Shown here: one piece after another, positions 8,551 through 15,598 of the stretch | Position numbering within the stretch: the first letter of the stretch is position 1 | Layout: every line of letters begins with the position of its first letter | Assembly (NCBI GenBank): GCA_016703605.1 | Contig: JADJBU010000022.1 | Span: forward strand, 620,001 to 684,000 | Reading direction: 5' to 3' | Length of the DNA: 64,000 nucleotides | From: Candidatus Villigracilis adiacens | GTDB taxonomy: Bacteria; Chloroflexota; Anaerolineae; Anaerolineales; Villigracilaceae | Program-made: the position numbers and the translations under genes | The notes under the pieces: generated by a model | What the model was told of the DNA's origin: nothing | Seen by the model: only the letters and a program-made list of their open reading frames with translations | Databases searched by the model: none

Positions 8551-10110
8551 ATGAGTCGCAAAATCATTCCCTTTGTGGTTGCGTTCGTATTGATCTGTCT
8601 CGTCATGGTCGTGTCCGGCGTGTTCGCGTTCAGCGGGTTCGCCGCCGCGGAAAAATTCGGCAGCGATGAAGCATGGTCGCAGCCGTACGCCAACGCCGAA
8701 AGCATGAAAGTCATTGACCTGACCGGCGACGGGCAGGATGAACTCTTCATCCAAAGCGCCAGCAACGTCACCATCTTCGACGGCAGCGGCGCGATTCTTT
8801 ACAGCCAGAACTACACCGCCGCAAAGACCACCCTCGGCGACGTGACCGGCGACGGGGTCGAAGACGTGGTTGTGTTTTATCCCGGCATGGGCATGTCGGT
8901 GGATGTGATTTCAAAAGGGACGGAGACCGTGCTGGCGACGAATCTCAGCATCAGCTCGGCTTCGCGCGTGGCGGTCATCCGCTTCGCCTCTGGACCTCAA
9001 ATTGTGCTCGGCGATTCTTCGGGCAGAGTCCTCGCCCTGGGCGTGGATGGAACCGTCCTCTGGCAATCGAACGTCGGCTCGGCGGAGATCCGCGGCATGG
9101 ACGATGCGAGAATCGGCGGCGAAGTCCACGTTGCCATCGCCTCCAACGACGGGACGATTAAGGTCTTCGCTCCCGGCGGGGAAAATGTCTGGACGGTGAA
9201 CCAGGAAGAATTAAGAAGGATGCGGGCTTTTGATCTCAATTCCGACGGGAACAGCGAAATCATCACCGGCGGCGAGTACGGTTTATTCCGCATCTACAGC
9301 GCGGCAGATGGAAGCGTGTTCTTCGAGAAGTCGTTGGGTCAGGCTGTGAGCGAGGTGCGCGAAGTGGAATTGAACGGCGACCCGTCCTCGCGCGAGATCG
9401 TGGTCGGCGGCAAGGAAGGCGGCATTTGGGCGTTCTCGTTCGACGGCGCGACCGCCTCGCAAATTTGGACGGGTTCGCTCTCGGACAAAGTGACCGAGAT
9501 CGCCGGGCTGGACATCAACGAAGACGGCAAGGAGGAAGCGGTCATCGGCGACGACGCGGGCAAGGTGGCGGTCTTCACCGAAGACGGCACGCGCAACAAC
9601 CTGCCCGATCATTCGACCGGCATCACGCGCATTGACATCGGCAAACTCGGCGGCGAGCGTTATGTGGTCATCGCCGATTACAACGAAGTGCAGACCAACA
9701 AGGTGACGTTCAGTTCGATTCCCGGTTTTCAATATACGCCGCTGGTGGTGGGCGTGATCGTCTCGGCTGTGATTTTGGTCATCGCGGCGATTCTCGCCTC
9801 CATTCCGCCCAAGCCGGAGATGAAGTTATCTCTGCAAGACAAGAGCCGCGAAAGCCTCGAAGCCGAACGCCGCATGTTGAAGGAACACATCGCGGACGTG
9901 GAACGCCTGCGCAAAGCCGGTGAAGTGTCCAGCGAAGCCTACCTCTCACGCCTCAAACGCCTGCGCGGAGATTTAGCCGAGAACGAAGCCGCCTTCAAGA
10001 CTGCCGGTCACCAGATCAAGACCGAGACCTTCGCCTGCCCCAACTGCGGCGGGACGCTGGAACTCGGCATGGATAAGTGCGAGTATTGCGGGCAGGTGAT
10101 ACTTTCGTGA
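8551..10110 (+). CDS. membrane-anchored beta-propeller protein with C-terminal zinc ribbon
   Basis: This 519-aa protein has an N-terminal helix (about residues 8-27), then repeated blades containing DLTGDGQDE-, DVTGDGVED- and DINEDGKEE-type calcium loops. These are FG-GAP/VCBS-like, with PQQ-propeller character, over about residues 45-380. A second helix follows at about 393-415. The tail is a charged coiled coil (about 425-485) and a zinc ribbon with C496, C499, C510 and C513. The propeller should be outside the cell and the ribbon inside, so it may pass a surface signal inward or assemble a complex. It is directly coupled to the upstream membrane gene. No enzyme function is visible. Confidence 0.8.
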   Translation: MSRKIIPFVVAFVLICLVMVVSGVFAFSGFAAAEKFGSDEAWSQPYANAESMKVIDLTGDGQDELFIQSASNVTIFDGSGAILYSQNYTAAKTTLGDVTGDGVEDVVVFYPGMGMSVDVISKGTETVLATNLSISSASRVAVIRFASGPQIVLGDSSGRVLALGVDGTVLWQSNVGSAEIRGMDDARIGGEVHVAIASNDGTIKVFAPGGENVWTVNQEELRRMRAFDLNSDGNSEIITGGEYGLFRIYSAADGSVFFEKSLGQAVSEVREVELNGDPSSREIVVGGKEGGIWAFSFDGATASQIWTGSLSDKVTEIAGLDINEDGKEEAVIGDDAGKVAVFTEDGTRNNLPDHSTGITRIDIGKLGGERYVVIADYNEVQTNKVTFSSIPGFQYTPLVVGVIVSAVILVIAAILASIPPKPEMKLSLQDKSRESLEAERRMLKEHIADVERLRKAGEVSSEAYLSRLKRLRGDLAENEAAFKTAGHQIKTETFACPNCGGTLELGMDKCEYCGQVILS

Positions 10111-10144
10111 GGAAGTGAAACGTGAATAGGTGATAGTGAATAGG

Positions 10145-10176
10145 AAAACTCCCGTCGGTTTGGCGGGAGTTTTGGT
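10145..10176 (+). terminator. Rho-independent terminator
   Basis: Arms AAAACTCCCG and CGGGAGTTTT around a 9-base loop, followed by GGTTT. It lies 35 bases after the zinc-ribbon gene. Confidence 0.75.
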
Positions 10177-10258
10177 TTGAGAGCCGTCAACGAATGAAGA
10201 GCCGCGAATGTTTCGACAGGCTCAACACGAGTACCCAAATATCGTCGGGCTATTCGCG

Positions 10259-10417
10259 CATTCGCGGTAACTGCTCAGGCATTTTGTTTTACGCCGTGTT
10301 CGGTCCTGCCTCAGTTTGTGAAAGTCCGCTGAAGCGGACTAGCCCGAAGGGCTTTCATGTGCTGAGCAGGGGATTTATCCCCGCGAATCCAGGATGGCTG
10401 AGCAGTTACCATTCGCG
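10259..10417. mobile_element. MITE copy A with 8-bp target duplication
   Basis: The non-coding 143-bp element (10267-10409) is bounded by GTAACTGCTCAGGCAT and its inverted partner ATGGCTGAGCAGTTAC (one mismatch in 16). It is flanked by CATTCGCG at 10259-10266 and again at 10410-10417. A second copy with the same ends is at 30811. GTAA-starting ends and 8-bp duplications fit a non-autonomous relative of the IS66 family. Inside is a small hairpin GTCCGCTGAAGCGGAC. Confidence 0.85.
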
Positions 10418-10442
10418 GTCATATTCGTGGATGGTTCTCCCA

Positions 10443-10577
10443 ACCCCGAAAGGGCGCGGCATTCACCAACCTTCTTTTCGGCTTGTCAATTTCAAAACTG
10501 ATATACCCGCCCGGCTGGTAGGTCTCGCCCTTCAACTCCCGTTCTATTTCCAGCAAATTCTTTTCCGGCTGCAAAAA
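10443..10577 (-). pseudogene. Reverse-transcriptase N-terminal fragment (remnant)
   Basis: Read on the minus strand in the frame ending at 10419, about 45 codons give NLLEIERELKGETYQPGG, then FEIDKPKRRLVNAAPFR. This matches the conserved N-terminal block of bacterial retron/DGR-type reverse transcriptases, usually written as ...LL.GTYRPGPY..F.I.DPKPR.I.AAPFRDRVVHHAL. Homology ends right after AAPFR, where intergenic sequence begins, and a TGA precedes it (10580-10578). No catalytic YxDD domain is present. It lies in another frame of the broken DUF5615-like gene and next to the MITE. The family match is from memory of the motif, not a search. Confidence 0.6.
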
Positions 10578-10713
10578 TCAAAACTTCCTCATCGGGAATG
10601 CGTTGATTGGCTTTCCCTGCCTCATGGGAGGTCAACACATCATGCCCCATCTCGCGCAAATATTGGGCAGCCTTGATCGGGAAGTTTTCGTTGGTGTAAA
10701 AAGAAGCCATCAT
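10492..10713 (-). pseudogene. Truncated DUF5615/PIN-like toxin
   Basis: The first 50 codons (YTNENFPIKAAQYLREMGHDVLTSHEAGKANQRIPDEEVL) match the start of DUF5615 PIN-like proteins, which pair with DUF433 antitoxins; the string spans residues 6-45. After FAAGKE the frame enters the reverse-transcriptase remnant out of frame and ends at 10492, so the C-terminal acidic residues of the nuclease are lost. Its start overlaps the DUF433 stop by four bases. It is probably inactive. Confidence 0.6.
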
Positions 10714-11045
10714 GCCCCCTGGTTCGTCTTGATCGCCTCGTCCATCTCTTCTGCATGAGCGTCGGCATACGCCCAGGCATTGACCAAATCCGCCGCGCGT
10801 AAGAAAGGAAAGTTTTCAAGGATTGCGACCTCCGCCCAGCCGAGGCGGCGGTAATTCTCCAAGGTCCACACAGGGATGCGGGTGCGGACGATGCAAGCCA
10901 TGCCGCCGACAACGCCATTCGTTTTCTCGATTCCCGCCCAGGTGTTTCCGACTTCCAGCGCGAGACGCTGCAATAACTCCGCCTTTTCAGCGCGGCTTAA
11001 ACGGGAAACCTGGGGTTCGATGCTTTGAATATCCATTATTGTCAC
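10710..11045 (-). CDS. DUF433 family antitoxin-like protein
   Basis: This is a 111-aa protein whose residues 45-95 (GGMACIVRTRIPVWTLENYR, then LRAADLVNAWAYADAHAEEMD) fit DUF433, a winged-helix domain found in VapB45-like antitoxins. The usual partner is a DUF5615 nuclease, and the next gene (four-base overlap) is such a protein but truncated. The N-terminal 40 residues form a helical extension. The antitoxin may survive as an orphan DNA-binding protein. The hairpin shared by both strands at 11063 lies just upstream of its start. Confidence 0.75.
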   Translation of the reverse strand: MTIMDIQSIEPQVSRLSRAEKAELLQRLALEVGNTWAGIEKTNGVVGGMACIVRTRIPVWTLENYRRLGWAEVAILENFPFLRAADLVNAWAYADAHAEEMDEAIKTNQGA

Positions 11046-11062
11046 CTTCCGTCCAAATTATA

Positions 11063-11098
11063 AACCCTCCCGCCGAAAACTCAACGGGAGGGTTCTTT
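11063..11098. terminator. Terminator hairpin, copy 1 of 2
   Basis: Arms AACCCTCCCG and CGGGAGGGTT around CCGAAAACTCAA, followed by CTTTCC. It is almost identical to the hairpin at 11852 in the same orientation; the two flank the RHH/PIN module. No plus-strand gene ends here, so copy 1 may be a leftover or part of the module boundary. Confidence 0.65.
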
Positions 11099-11154
11099 CC
11101 TCTTTTCTTTCTTCTTTCTTCTTTAATCTTTCACCTGCCTTCAACATTCCCACC

Positions 11155-11183
11155 TTGACAAAACTCTTCAACGGTTCCATAAT
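11155..11183 (+). promoter_or_regulatory. Promoter of the RHH/PIN toxin-antitoxin operon
   Basis: TTGACA (11155-11160), a 17-base spacer and CATAAT (11178-11183). A direct repeat CCATAATG.. at 11177 and 11189 overlaps the start region and could be the antitoxin operator. The ATG is at 11212 with AGGAGC upstream. Confidence 0.7.
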
Positions 11184-11211
11184 GCATCCATAATGGAAGC
11201 AGGAGCTTGAC

Positions 11212-11454
11212 ATGGTCACACTCACGATCAAGAACGTCCCGCCGGAGATTTATGAGCGGATCAAAGTCCGGGCGAAGAATAATCACCGCAGCATCAACGG
11301 CGAGGTGATTTCGATTCTGGAGAAGGCGCTGTCCATTCCCCCCATTGACGTCCAAACCACGCTGGAGCGGACAAAGAAACTGCGCGAAATGACCGCGCAT
11401 TACGTCATCACCGCCGATGAGATCGAGAAGATGATCGATGAGGGGCGCGAATGA
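11212..11454 (+). CDS. vapB: ribbon-helix-helix antitoxin (FitA/VapB-like)
   Basis: This 80-aa DNA-binding protein has an Arc/MetJ ribbon-helix-helix N-terminus: a beta strand VTLTIKNVPPEIYERIK, then two helices containing NNHRSINGEVISILEKAL. The C-terminal 35 residues would wrap and inhibit the toxin. Members bind their own promoter and neutralise a partner PIN nuclease. The stop overlaps the toxin start by four bases (ATGA), the usual coupling of such pairs. It has its own promoter (TTGACA/CATAAT) and AGGAGC ribosome-binding site. Confidence 0.88.
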   Translation: MVTLTIKNVPPEIYERIKVRAKNNHRSINGEVISILEKALSIPPIDVQTTLERTKKLREMTAHYVITADEIEKMIDEGRE

Positions 11455-11849
11455 TCGTCGCAGACACCAACCTGATCGTCTACCTGTTCATCAACGGGGA
11501 TAAAACGCCTCTCGCGCAGGAAGTCCTGAAAAAAGACCCGCATTGGATCGTCCCGCCGCTGTGGCAGAGCGAATTTCGGAACGTGCTTGCCGGGTACATC
11601 CGACGCGGCATGAAGCTGGCGCAGGCAAAGCGGATCATGGAAGAAGCGTTGTCCACGTTCGAGGGACGGGAGGTCGCGCCTTCCTCCGAAAACATTTTGG
11701 ATTTGATCGCCAAAAGCGATTGCAGCGCCTACGATTGCGAGTTTGTATCCCTCGCCGCGCAGTTGAATGTCCCGCTCGTGACAGCGGACAGGCAATTGCT
11801 GAGCCAATTCCCAAAATCGGCGAAATCGCTGGAAGACTTCGTCAAATAG
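11451..11849 (+). CDS. vapC: PIN-domain ribonuclease toxin (VapC-like)
   Basis: This 132-aa protein is full length for a VapC toxin. The acidic metal-binding residues of the PIN fold are all present: D5 in VADTNLIVY, E41 in WQSEFRNVL, D95 in SAYDCEFVSLA and D113 in VTADRQLL. Family members cut specific tRNAs or rRNA. It is co-translated with the ribbon-helix-helix antitoxin. The pair is bounded on both sides by nearly identical terminator hairpins in direct orientation, which may reflect its arrival as a cassette. Confidence 0.92.
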   Translation: MIVADTNLIVYLFINGDKTPLAQEVLKKDPHWIVPPLWQSEFRNVLAGYIRRGMKLAQAKRIMEEALSTFEGREVAPSSENILDLIAKSDCSAYDCEFVSLAAQLNVPLVTADRQLLSQFPKSAKSLEDFVK

Positions 11850-11851
11850 AA

Positions 11852-11887
11852 AACCCTCCCGCCGAAAACTCAGCGGGAGGGTTCTTT
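11852..11887 (+). terminator. Terminator hairpin, copy 2 of 2
   Basis: Arms AACCCTCCCG and CGGGAGGGTT around CCGAAAACTCAG, followed by CTTTC. It starts two bases after the toxin stop codon and is nearly identical to 11063-11098. Confidence 0.8.
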
Positions 11888-11898
11888 CATCTTCGGCA

Positions 11899-11968
11899 TG
11901 TCATGCTGAGCGGAGCGAAGCATCTCTACGACAATCTCAGAGACCCTTCGCTGGCGCTCAGGGTGACA
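11899..11968. repeat. Dispersed palindromic repeat, copy 2
   Basis: It runs from TGTCATGCTGAGCGGAGCGA to CGCTGGCGCTCAGGGTGACA and shares the core GCATCTCTACGA and AGAGACCCTTCGC with the copies at 7481 and 15599. It is non-coding and sits between the toxin terminator and the end of the MoeB gene. Confidence 0.8.
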
Positions 11969-11981
11969 ATCTGTGGGCGAT

Positions 11982-13136
11982 TTAATACAGTGGCAGTGTC
12001 CCATCCACTTCCTCCGCCCAGGCGTTGATGCCGCCTTTGAGGTTCTTCATTTTCTTGAAACCCGCGGAGGAGAGGATTTCGATGGCGCGCGCCGAGCGGG
12101 ATCCGCGTTTGCAGAAGACGATCATTTCTTTGGCGGAGTCCAGTTCGGACATGCGTTGGGCGACCTCGCCGAGCGGGATGTTCTTCGCGCCTTTGATGGC
12201 GGCAATCTCCAACTCGTGAGGCTCACGCACATCGAGCAGAATCAGGTTCGGGTCGAGATCGAGCCGGGTTTTCATCGCCAAAGGTGAAATGTCCCAGTCC
12301 GCGCCCGCAGACGTGTCGTCCGCGTGATGACCGGGGACGCCGCAGAATTCTTCGTAGTCAATCAACTCTTTGATGTCGGCGTTCGGTCCGCAGACGCGAC
12401 ATTTGGGATTCTTCTTGAGCGTGACAAAATCAAAACTCATGTCGAGCGCGTTGTAAAGCAAGAGTTTGCCGATGAGCGGAGTGCCGATGCCGAGCAGGAT
12501 TTTTATCGCTTCGGTGGCTTGCAGCGTGCCGACCGTGCCGGGCAGGACGCCAAGCACGCCGCCTTCCGCGCACGAAGGGACGAGACCGGGCGGAGGCGGT
12601 TCGGGAAAGAGACAGCGATAACACGGTCCCTTCTCGGCGTGAAAGACGCTGACCTGCCCATCGAAGCGGAAGATGGAACCGTACACGTTCGGCTTGCCGA
12701 GAAAGACGCAGACATCGTTGGTGAGATAACGGGTCGGGAAGTTATCCGTGCCGTCAATGATGATGTCGTAATCCTTCGCGATGCGCATCGCGTTTTCGGA
12801 GGTGTACGGCTCGTTATAAATATCAACTTGAATGTCGGGGTTGAGGTCTTGCAGGCGGTCACGCCCACTTTCCACTTTCAACTTTCCAACTGTGCTTGTT
12901 CCGTGAATGACCTGCCGCTGCAGGTTCGATGAATCAACGATATCGAAATCCACCAAGCCGATGCGACCGATGCCCGCCGCGGCGAGATAGAGCGCGACAG
13001 GAGAGCCGAGTCCGCCCGTGCCGATGACGAGGGCGGACGAGTTCTTGAGTTTGATCTGTCCCTGCAAGCCGACTTCGGGCATGAGCAGGTGGCGCGAATA
13101 GCGCAGGATTTGTTCGTGGGTAAGTTCTTCGATCAT
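11982..13136 (-). CDS. moeZ: MoeB/ThiF-like E1 adenylyltransferase fused to rhodanese (MoeZ type)
   Basis: This 384-aa E1-like enzyme adenylates the C-terminal Gly-Gly of a ubiquitin-like sulfur carrier and adds sulfur to give a thiocarboxylate. It has the ATP loop GTGGLGS (residues 39-45), zinc cysteines C172/C175 and C246/C249, and the E1 cysteine C189 in PSCAEGG. The rhodanese domain (about 285-384) has active-site C342 in FCKRGSRSAR. The ATG at 13136 was chosen because AAAGGG precedes it and family homology starts there. It is last in the minus-strand sulfur cluster and can serve both carriers, as MoeZ does for CysO in Mycobacterium. Confidence 0.93.
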   Translation of the reverse strand: MIEELTHEQILRYSRHLLMPEVGLQGQIKLKNSSALVIGTGGLGSPVALYLAAAGIGRIGLVDFDIVDSSNLQRQVIHGTSTVGKLKVESGRDRLQDLNPDIQVDIYNEPYTSENAMRIAKDYDIIIDGTDNFPTRYLTNDVCVFLGKPNVYGSIFRFDGQVSVFHAEKGPCYRCLFPEPPPPGLVPSCAEGGVLGVLPGTVGTLQATEAIKILLGIGTPLIGKLLLYNALDMSFDFVTLKKNPKCRVCGPNADIKELIDYEEFCGVPGHHADDTSAGADWDISPLAMKTRLDLDPNLILLDVREPHELEIAAIKGAKNIPLGEVAQRMSELDSAKEMIVFCKRGSRSARAIEILSSAGFKKMKNLKGGINAWAEEVDGTLPLY

Positions 13137-13149
13137 GGAAACCCTTTCT

Positions 13150-13218
13150 ACCACAAAGGGCACGAAGTACACAAAGGAAAATCTTTAAACCTTCGTGACC
13201 TTTGTGTCCTTCGTGTTA
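13150..13218. repeat. CACAAAGG-type dispersed inverted repeat
   Basis: ACCACAAAGGGCACGAAG is answered by CTTCGTGACCTTTGTGTCC, with an AT-rich centre (AAAATCTTTAAA). Relatives with CACAGAG/CTCTGTG arms lie at 23617, 48119 and 58374. The right edge touches the end of the MoaD/ThiS-like gene. Confidence 0.7.
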
Positions 13219-13497
13219 AGAAGTTCTTCCCCCCGCAATGGACGGGATCAACATCACCTTATCGCCGTCCTTGATGGGCGTGTCCACACCTTGCAGGTCT
13301 TTGATGTTGTGTTCGCCGACGAACAAATTCACGAACGGGCGCAGTTCTCCGCTTTCGTTGAACAAATGCGGCTTGATGGCAGGGAATTGAGTCGTGAGGT
13401 CGTTCAGCGCGTCGGAGATTTTTACGCCGCCCACGGTCACTTCGCTTTTGCCGCCGGTGTAGGTTCGTAAAGGGGTTGGGATTCGTAAAGTTGTCAT
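13216..13497 (-). CDS. ubiquitin-like sulfur carrier with masked Gly-Gly tail (CysO/MoaD/ThiS family)
   Basis: This 93-aa beta-grasp protein should carry sulfur as a C-terminal thiocarboxylate. It has the usual VNLFVGEHNIKDLQGVDTPI core and ends IAGGRTS. The Gly-Gly is therefore followed by three extra residues that must be removed before adenylation. A JAMM peptidase is encoded two genes upstream in the same cluster and is the obvious candidate. TAATAT stands six bases before the ATG with no ribosome-binding site, so it may also be read from its own leaderless mRNA. Function as CysO-like rather than ThiS is inferred from context. Confidence 0.88.
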   Translation of the reverse strand: MTTLRIPTPLRTYTGGKSEVTVGGVKISDALNDLTTQFPAIKPHLFNESGELRPFVNLFVGEHNIKDLQGVDTPIKDGDKVMLIPSIAGGRTS

Positions 13498-13535
13498 TTG
13501 AATATATTATCTCTCTTTTCGTCGATTTTACAGAC

Positions 13536-13781
13536 TCACACCTTTTTCAAAAAGAAAACGAACTTCCCGCCATCCTCGGTGGAAAACAGCAACTCATTCC
13601 CGGTCTGCCTGCTCCACGCGGCAATATCGGGCGGCGCGCCAGCGTCGGTGGCGACCATCTTCAACACCTGACCGCCCTGCAATTCCTTCATCGCCTTGCT
13701 GGTCTTCACAATCGGCATCGGGCAAAGCAAACCCGAGCAATCCAACAAAACATCTTCTTTGATAACGTCAACGTTGTTCAT
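13536..13781 (-). CDS. tusA: TusA-family sulfurtransferase
   Basis: This 81-aa protein has the TusA/SirA/YeeD motif DCSGLLCPMPIVK, with the persulfide-carrying cysteine C20 in the CPMP loop. It relays sulfane sulfur between proteins. In this cluster it most likely feeds the MoeB-rhodanese enzyme or the carriers. The ATG at 13781 was taken because AGGAG lies upstream and the longer frame adds only 10 residues without support. Short heptamer repeats fill the space between it and the peptidase gene. Confidence 0.92.
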   Translation of the reverse strand: MNNVDVIKEDVLLDCSGLLCPMPIVKTSKAMKELQGGQVLKMVATDAGAPPDIAAWSRQTGNELLFSTEDGGKFVFFLKKV

Positions 13782-13808
13782 TTCAAATTTCTCCTTGATA
13801 ACACAAAT

Positions 13809-13889
13809 CACTACTCACTATTCACTATTCACTATTCACCATTCACCATTCACTATTCACTATCCACTATCCACTATTCACCATTTACT
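13809..13889. repeat. Heptamer ATTCACT/ATTCACC tandem tract
   Basis: About eleven head-to-tail 7-bp units (ATTCACT, ATTCACC, ATCCACT) run from the space before tusA into the last codons of the JAMM peptidase gene, whose stop codon is part of the tract. There are no spacers, so it is not a CRISPR array. A second tract of the same unit is at 16795. Confidence 0.9.
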
Positions 13890-14294
13890 CGTCACTATCT
13901 CCTCCTCATCATACCCCGCCCTATCTTCCGTCAACCTCCACGAGCGATGGCTTACAACCCTGCCGTTATCCACACGCGATATGATGTACGAGAAAAACGG
14001 CTGCGCCCATTCGCGGTCGTATTCCGACGGCACGTTCGGGCAATCGGGGTGCGAGTGAAAGACACCGATCAAATCCACGCCGGATTCCATCGCCTTCATT
14101 TCAGCGTTCAGGTAATCTTTCGGCGTCAGCAAAAAGCGGTTATGACGCGCCTCTTCTTCGCGGGCGTTTTCCATCAACAACACATCTCTCACATCGCCGT
14201 CCACGCCGAGCAAAAAACCCGCGCCTTCGCCGGGATAGGCCGCTTCCAAATGCGCTTCGATGCGGGCGGTTAATTCTTTTGAAATTTTCAACAT
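13878..14294 (-). CDS. mec: JAMM (JAB/MPN) metallopeptidase, Mec+ type
   Basis: This 138-aa zinc peptidase has the complete JAMM site: E23, then H80-S-H82-(7)-S90-E-Y-D93, an exact HxHx7Sx2D. In the mycobacterial pathway Mec+ releases cysteine from the CysO-cysteine adduct; related enzymes trim carrier tails after Gly-Gly. Both jobs are possible here, since one carrier ends GGRTS and the other ends in a free GG. The ATG at 14294 is preferred: GGAGGTGA lies about 11 bases upstream and an upstream ATG is too close to it. The cysM stop codon is adjacent, so they are coupled. A heptamer tract supplies the final codons. Confidence 0.9.
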   Translation of the reverse strand: MLKISKELTARIEAHLEAAYPGEGAGFLLGVDGDVRDVLLMENAREEEARHNRFLLTPKDYLNAEMKAMESGVDLIGVFHSHPDCPNVPSEYDREWAQPFFSYIISRVDNGRVVSHRSWRLTEDRAGYDEEEIVTSKW

Positions 14295-14295
14295 A

Positions 14296-15282
14296 TTACA
14301 CATCACCTCCAACGTCGGGAGACGTTGGACTCCAATCCTGCTCCCAAAGTTTTTTGTCGCTCAAATATTTATAACCGGCATCCGGCAGGACGGTCACCAC
14401 CACGCCTTCATCAAGTTCACTTGCGACTTGAAGCGCAGCGACGACTGCCGCGCCGGATGAGATTCCCACGAACAAGCCTTCTTCTCGCGCAAGCCGAATC
14501 ACCATCTCATGCGCCGCCTCTGTCCTGACCTCGAGCGGAGTCCCAACCATTGACTCGTCATAAATCCCGGGCTTGATCGCGCTCGGCATGTGCTTGAGTC
14601 CTTCGAGACCGTGGAAGGGCGCATCGGGCTGGAAGGCAATCACGTTCACATCCGGCAATTGTTCGAGCAGATAACGACTCGTCCCTGTGAACGTGCCGGA
14701 TGTGCCGAGTCCCGCCACGAAGTGAGTCACCTGTCCGTTCGTCTGGCGGATGATCTCCGGTCCGGTGCTGAGGTAATGCGCCTGCCAGTTGGCGTCGTTG
14801 TTGTATTGATTCGCATACCAGTACAGGTCGGGACGTTCCGCCGCCAGTTCGCGCGCCTTGAGGATCGCGCCATCCGAGCCTTCGAGCGGGTCGGTCAGGA
14901 TCAACTCCGCGCCGAGGGCTTTGAGAATGGAGATGCGCTCCGAACTCGCGCTGGCAGGCACCGCCAATGTGACCGGGATGCCCAACGCCGCGCCAAAGGT
15001 CGCATACGAGATGCCCATGTTGCCGGATGTCGAATCGAGCAGGCGTTTGCCGTTCCCCAGGTCTCCATGGAGAATGGCGTTCTGGATGATGTTCAACGCC
15101 GGTCTATCCTTGACGGAGCCGCCGGGGTTGAACCATTCGGCTTTGACAAAGACCCGGGTACGAGGAGACAGGCTCCGGCTAAGTCGTCGAAGCGGGAGCA
15201 GGGGCGTATCCCCCACGTGGAAGGCAAGGCTGTCCAGCGGGATGGTGTTTGATTCTGTGAGTCTAAAGTCGAGTAGGGTCAT
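14296..15282 (-). CDS. cysM: cysteine synthase, probably CysO-dependent CysM
   Basis: This 328-aa fold-type II PLP enzyme makes cysteine from an activated serine and a sulfur donor. The Schiff-base lysine is K58 in NPGGSVKDRPA. The substrate loop is STSGNMG (about 84-90) and the phosphate loop is GTSGTFTG (about 193-200). The C-terminal extension DAGYKYLSDKKLWEQDW is typical of the branch that uses a protein thiocarboxylate and O-phosphoserine. Its neighbours (carrier, JAMM peptidase, TusA, MoeB-rhodanese) support that reading. A 300-base leader with hairpins and two tiny ORFs precedes it, so attenuation is possible. Confidence 0.93.
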   Translation of the reverse strand: MTLLDFRLTESNTIPLDSLAFHVGDTPLLPLRRLSRSLSPRTRVFVKAEWFNPGGSVKDRPALNIIQNAILHGDLGNGKRLLDSTSGNMGISYATFGAALGIPVTLAVPASASSERISILKALGAELILTDPLEGSDGAILKARELAAERPDLYWYANQYNNDANWQAHYLSTGPEIIRQTNGQVTHFVAGLGTSGTFTGTSRYLLEQLPDVNVIAFQPDAPFHGLEGLKHMPSAIKPGIYDESMVGTPLEVRTEAAHEMVIRLAREEGLFVGISSGAAVVAALQVASELDEGVVVTVLPDAGYKYLSDKKLWEQDWSPTSPDVGGDV

Positions 15283-15598
15283 ATCAGCCTTCTGCGTAGG
15301 CGACGCTCTCTTGCGTCACCGGCGTTAGAGAACGCCTCTTACGCATTAAATCAAAAGCAGCCAACGGGTAAACAAAAAGACGGCGAACAAACGCCACATG
15401 CGGATGGTTTCATTCGCAAGCGGGGGTCGTTCTACCGTCTAATTCCGTTGACTGCGGAGGGGGTGTCTGTCTCAGGCGGTAGTTACGAGCCCCGCGACAG
15501 ACACAAGCAATGTTCGAGAGTTTTCATGGTTTTGTTCATAGATGCGCCAATTCTATGAATCTTACGGGTTTTGTCAAGATAAATATTCGGCTTTTCAA
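15283..15598 (-). promoter_or_regulatory. Structured leader region upstream of cysM
   Basis: On the minus strand this stretch holds a hairpin TGTCTGTC/GACAGACA (15465-15511), two overlapping tiny ORFs (15413-15351 and 15399-15346), and two short hairpins close to cysM: GGCGTT-CTCT-AACGCC and GACGC-AAGAGA-GCGTC (15302-15336). An outer pairing GCGTAAGAGGCG/CGCCTACGC can replace them. No known riboswitch consensus was recognised. The arrangement resembles a translational attenuator. Confidence 0.35.
15351..15413 (-). CDS. Possible Cys-rich leader peptide, 20 aa
   Basis: ATG at 15413 gives MKPSACGVCSPSFCLPVGCF and a stop, four cysteines in 20 codons, 68 bases upstream of a cysteine synthase gene. 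No clear ribosome-binding site is visible, and an overlapping frame encodes a hydrophobic 17-mer, so this may be chance. A leader of this kind would stall when Cys-tRNA is scarce. Confidence 0.3.
   Translation of the reverse strand: MKPSACGVCSPSFCLPVGCF

Noticed and set aside
10194..10676. 160-aa open frame across the MITE
   Set aside because: It spans the insertion and the opposite-strand remnants, so it is a chance frame.
13809..13889. CRISPR-like array
   Set aside because: The units are 7 bp, directly abutting, with no unique spacers and no cas genes. It is a heptamer tandem tract.
15420..15540. SAM or T-box riboswitch before cysM
   Set aside because: Neither the T-box AGGGTGG motif nor the SAM-I core is present; only generic hairpins are seen.
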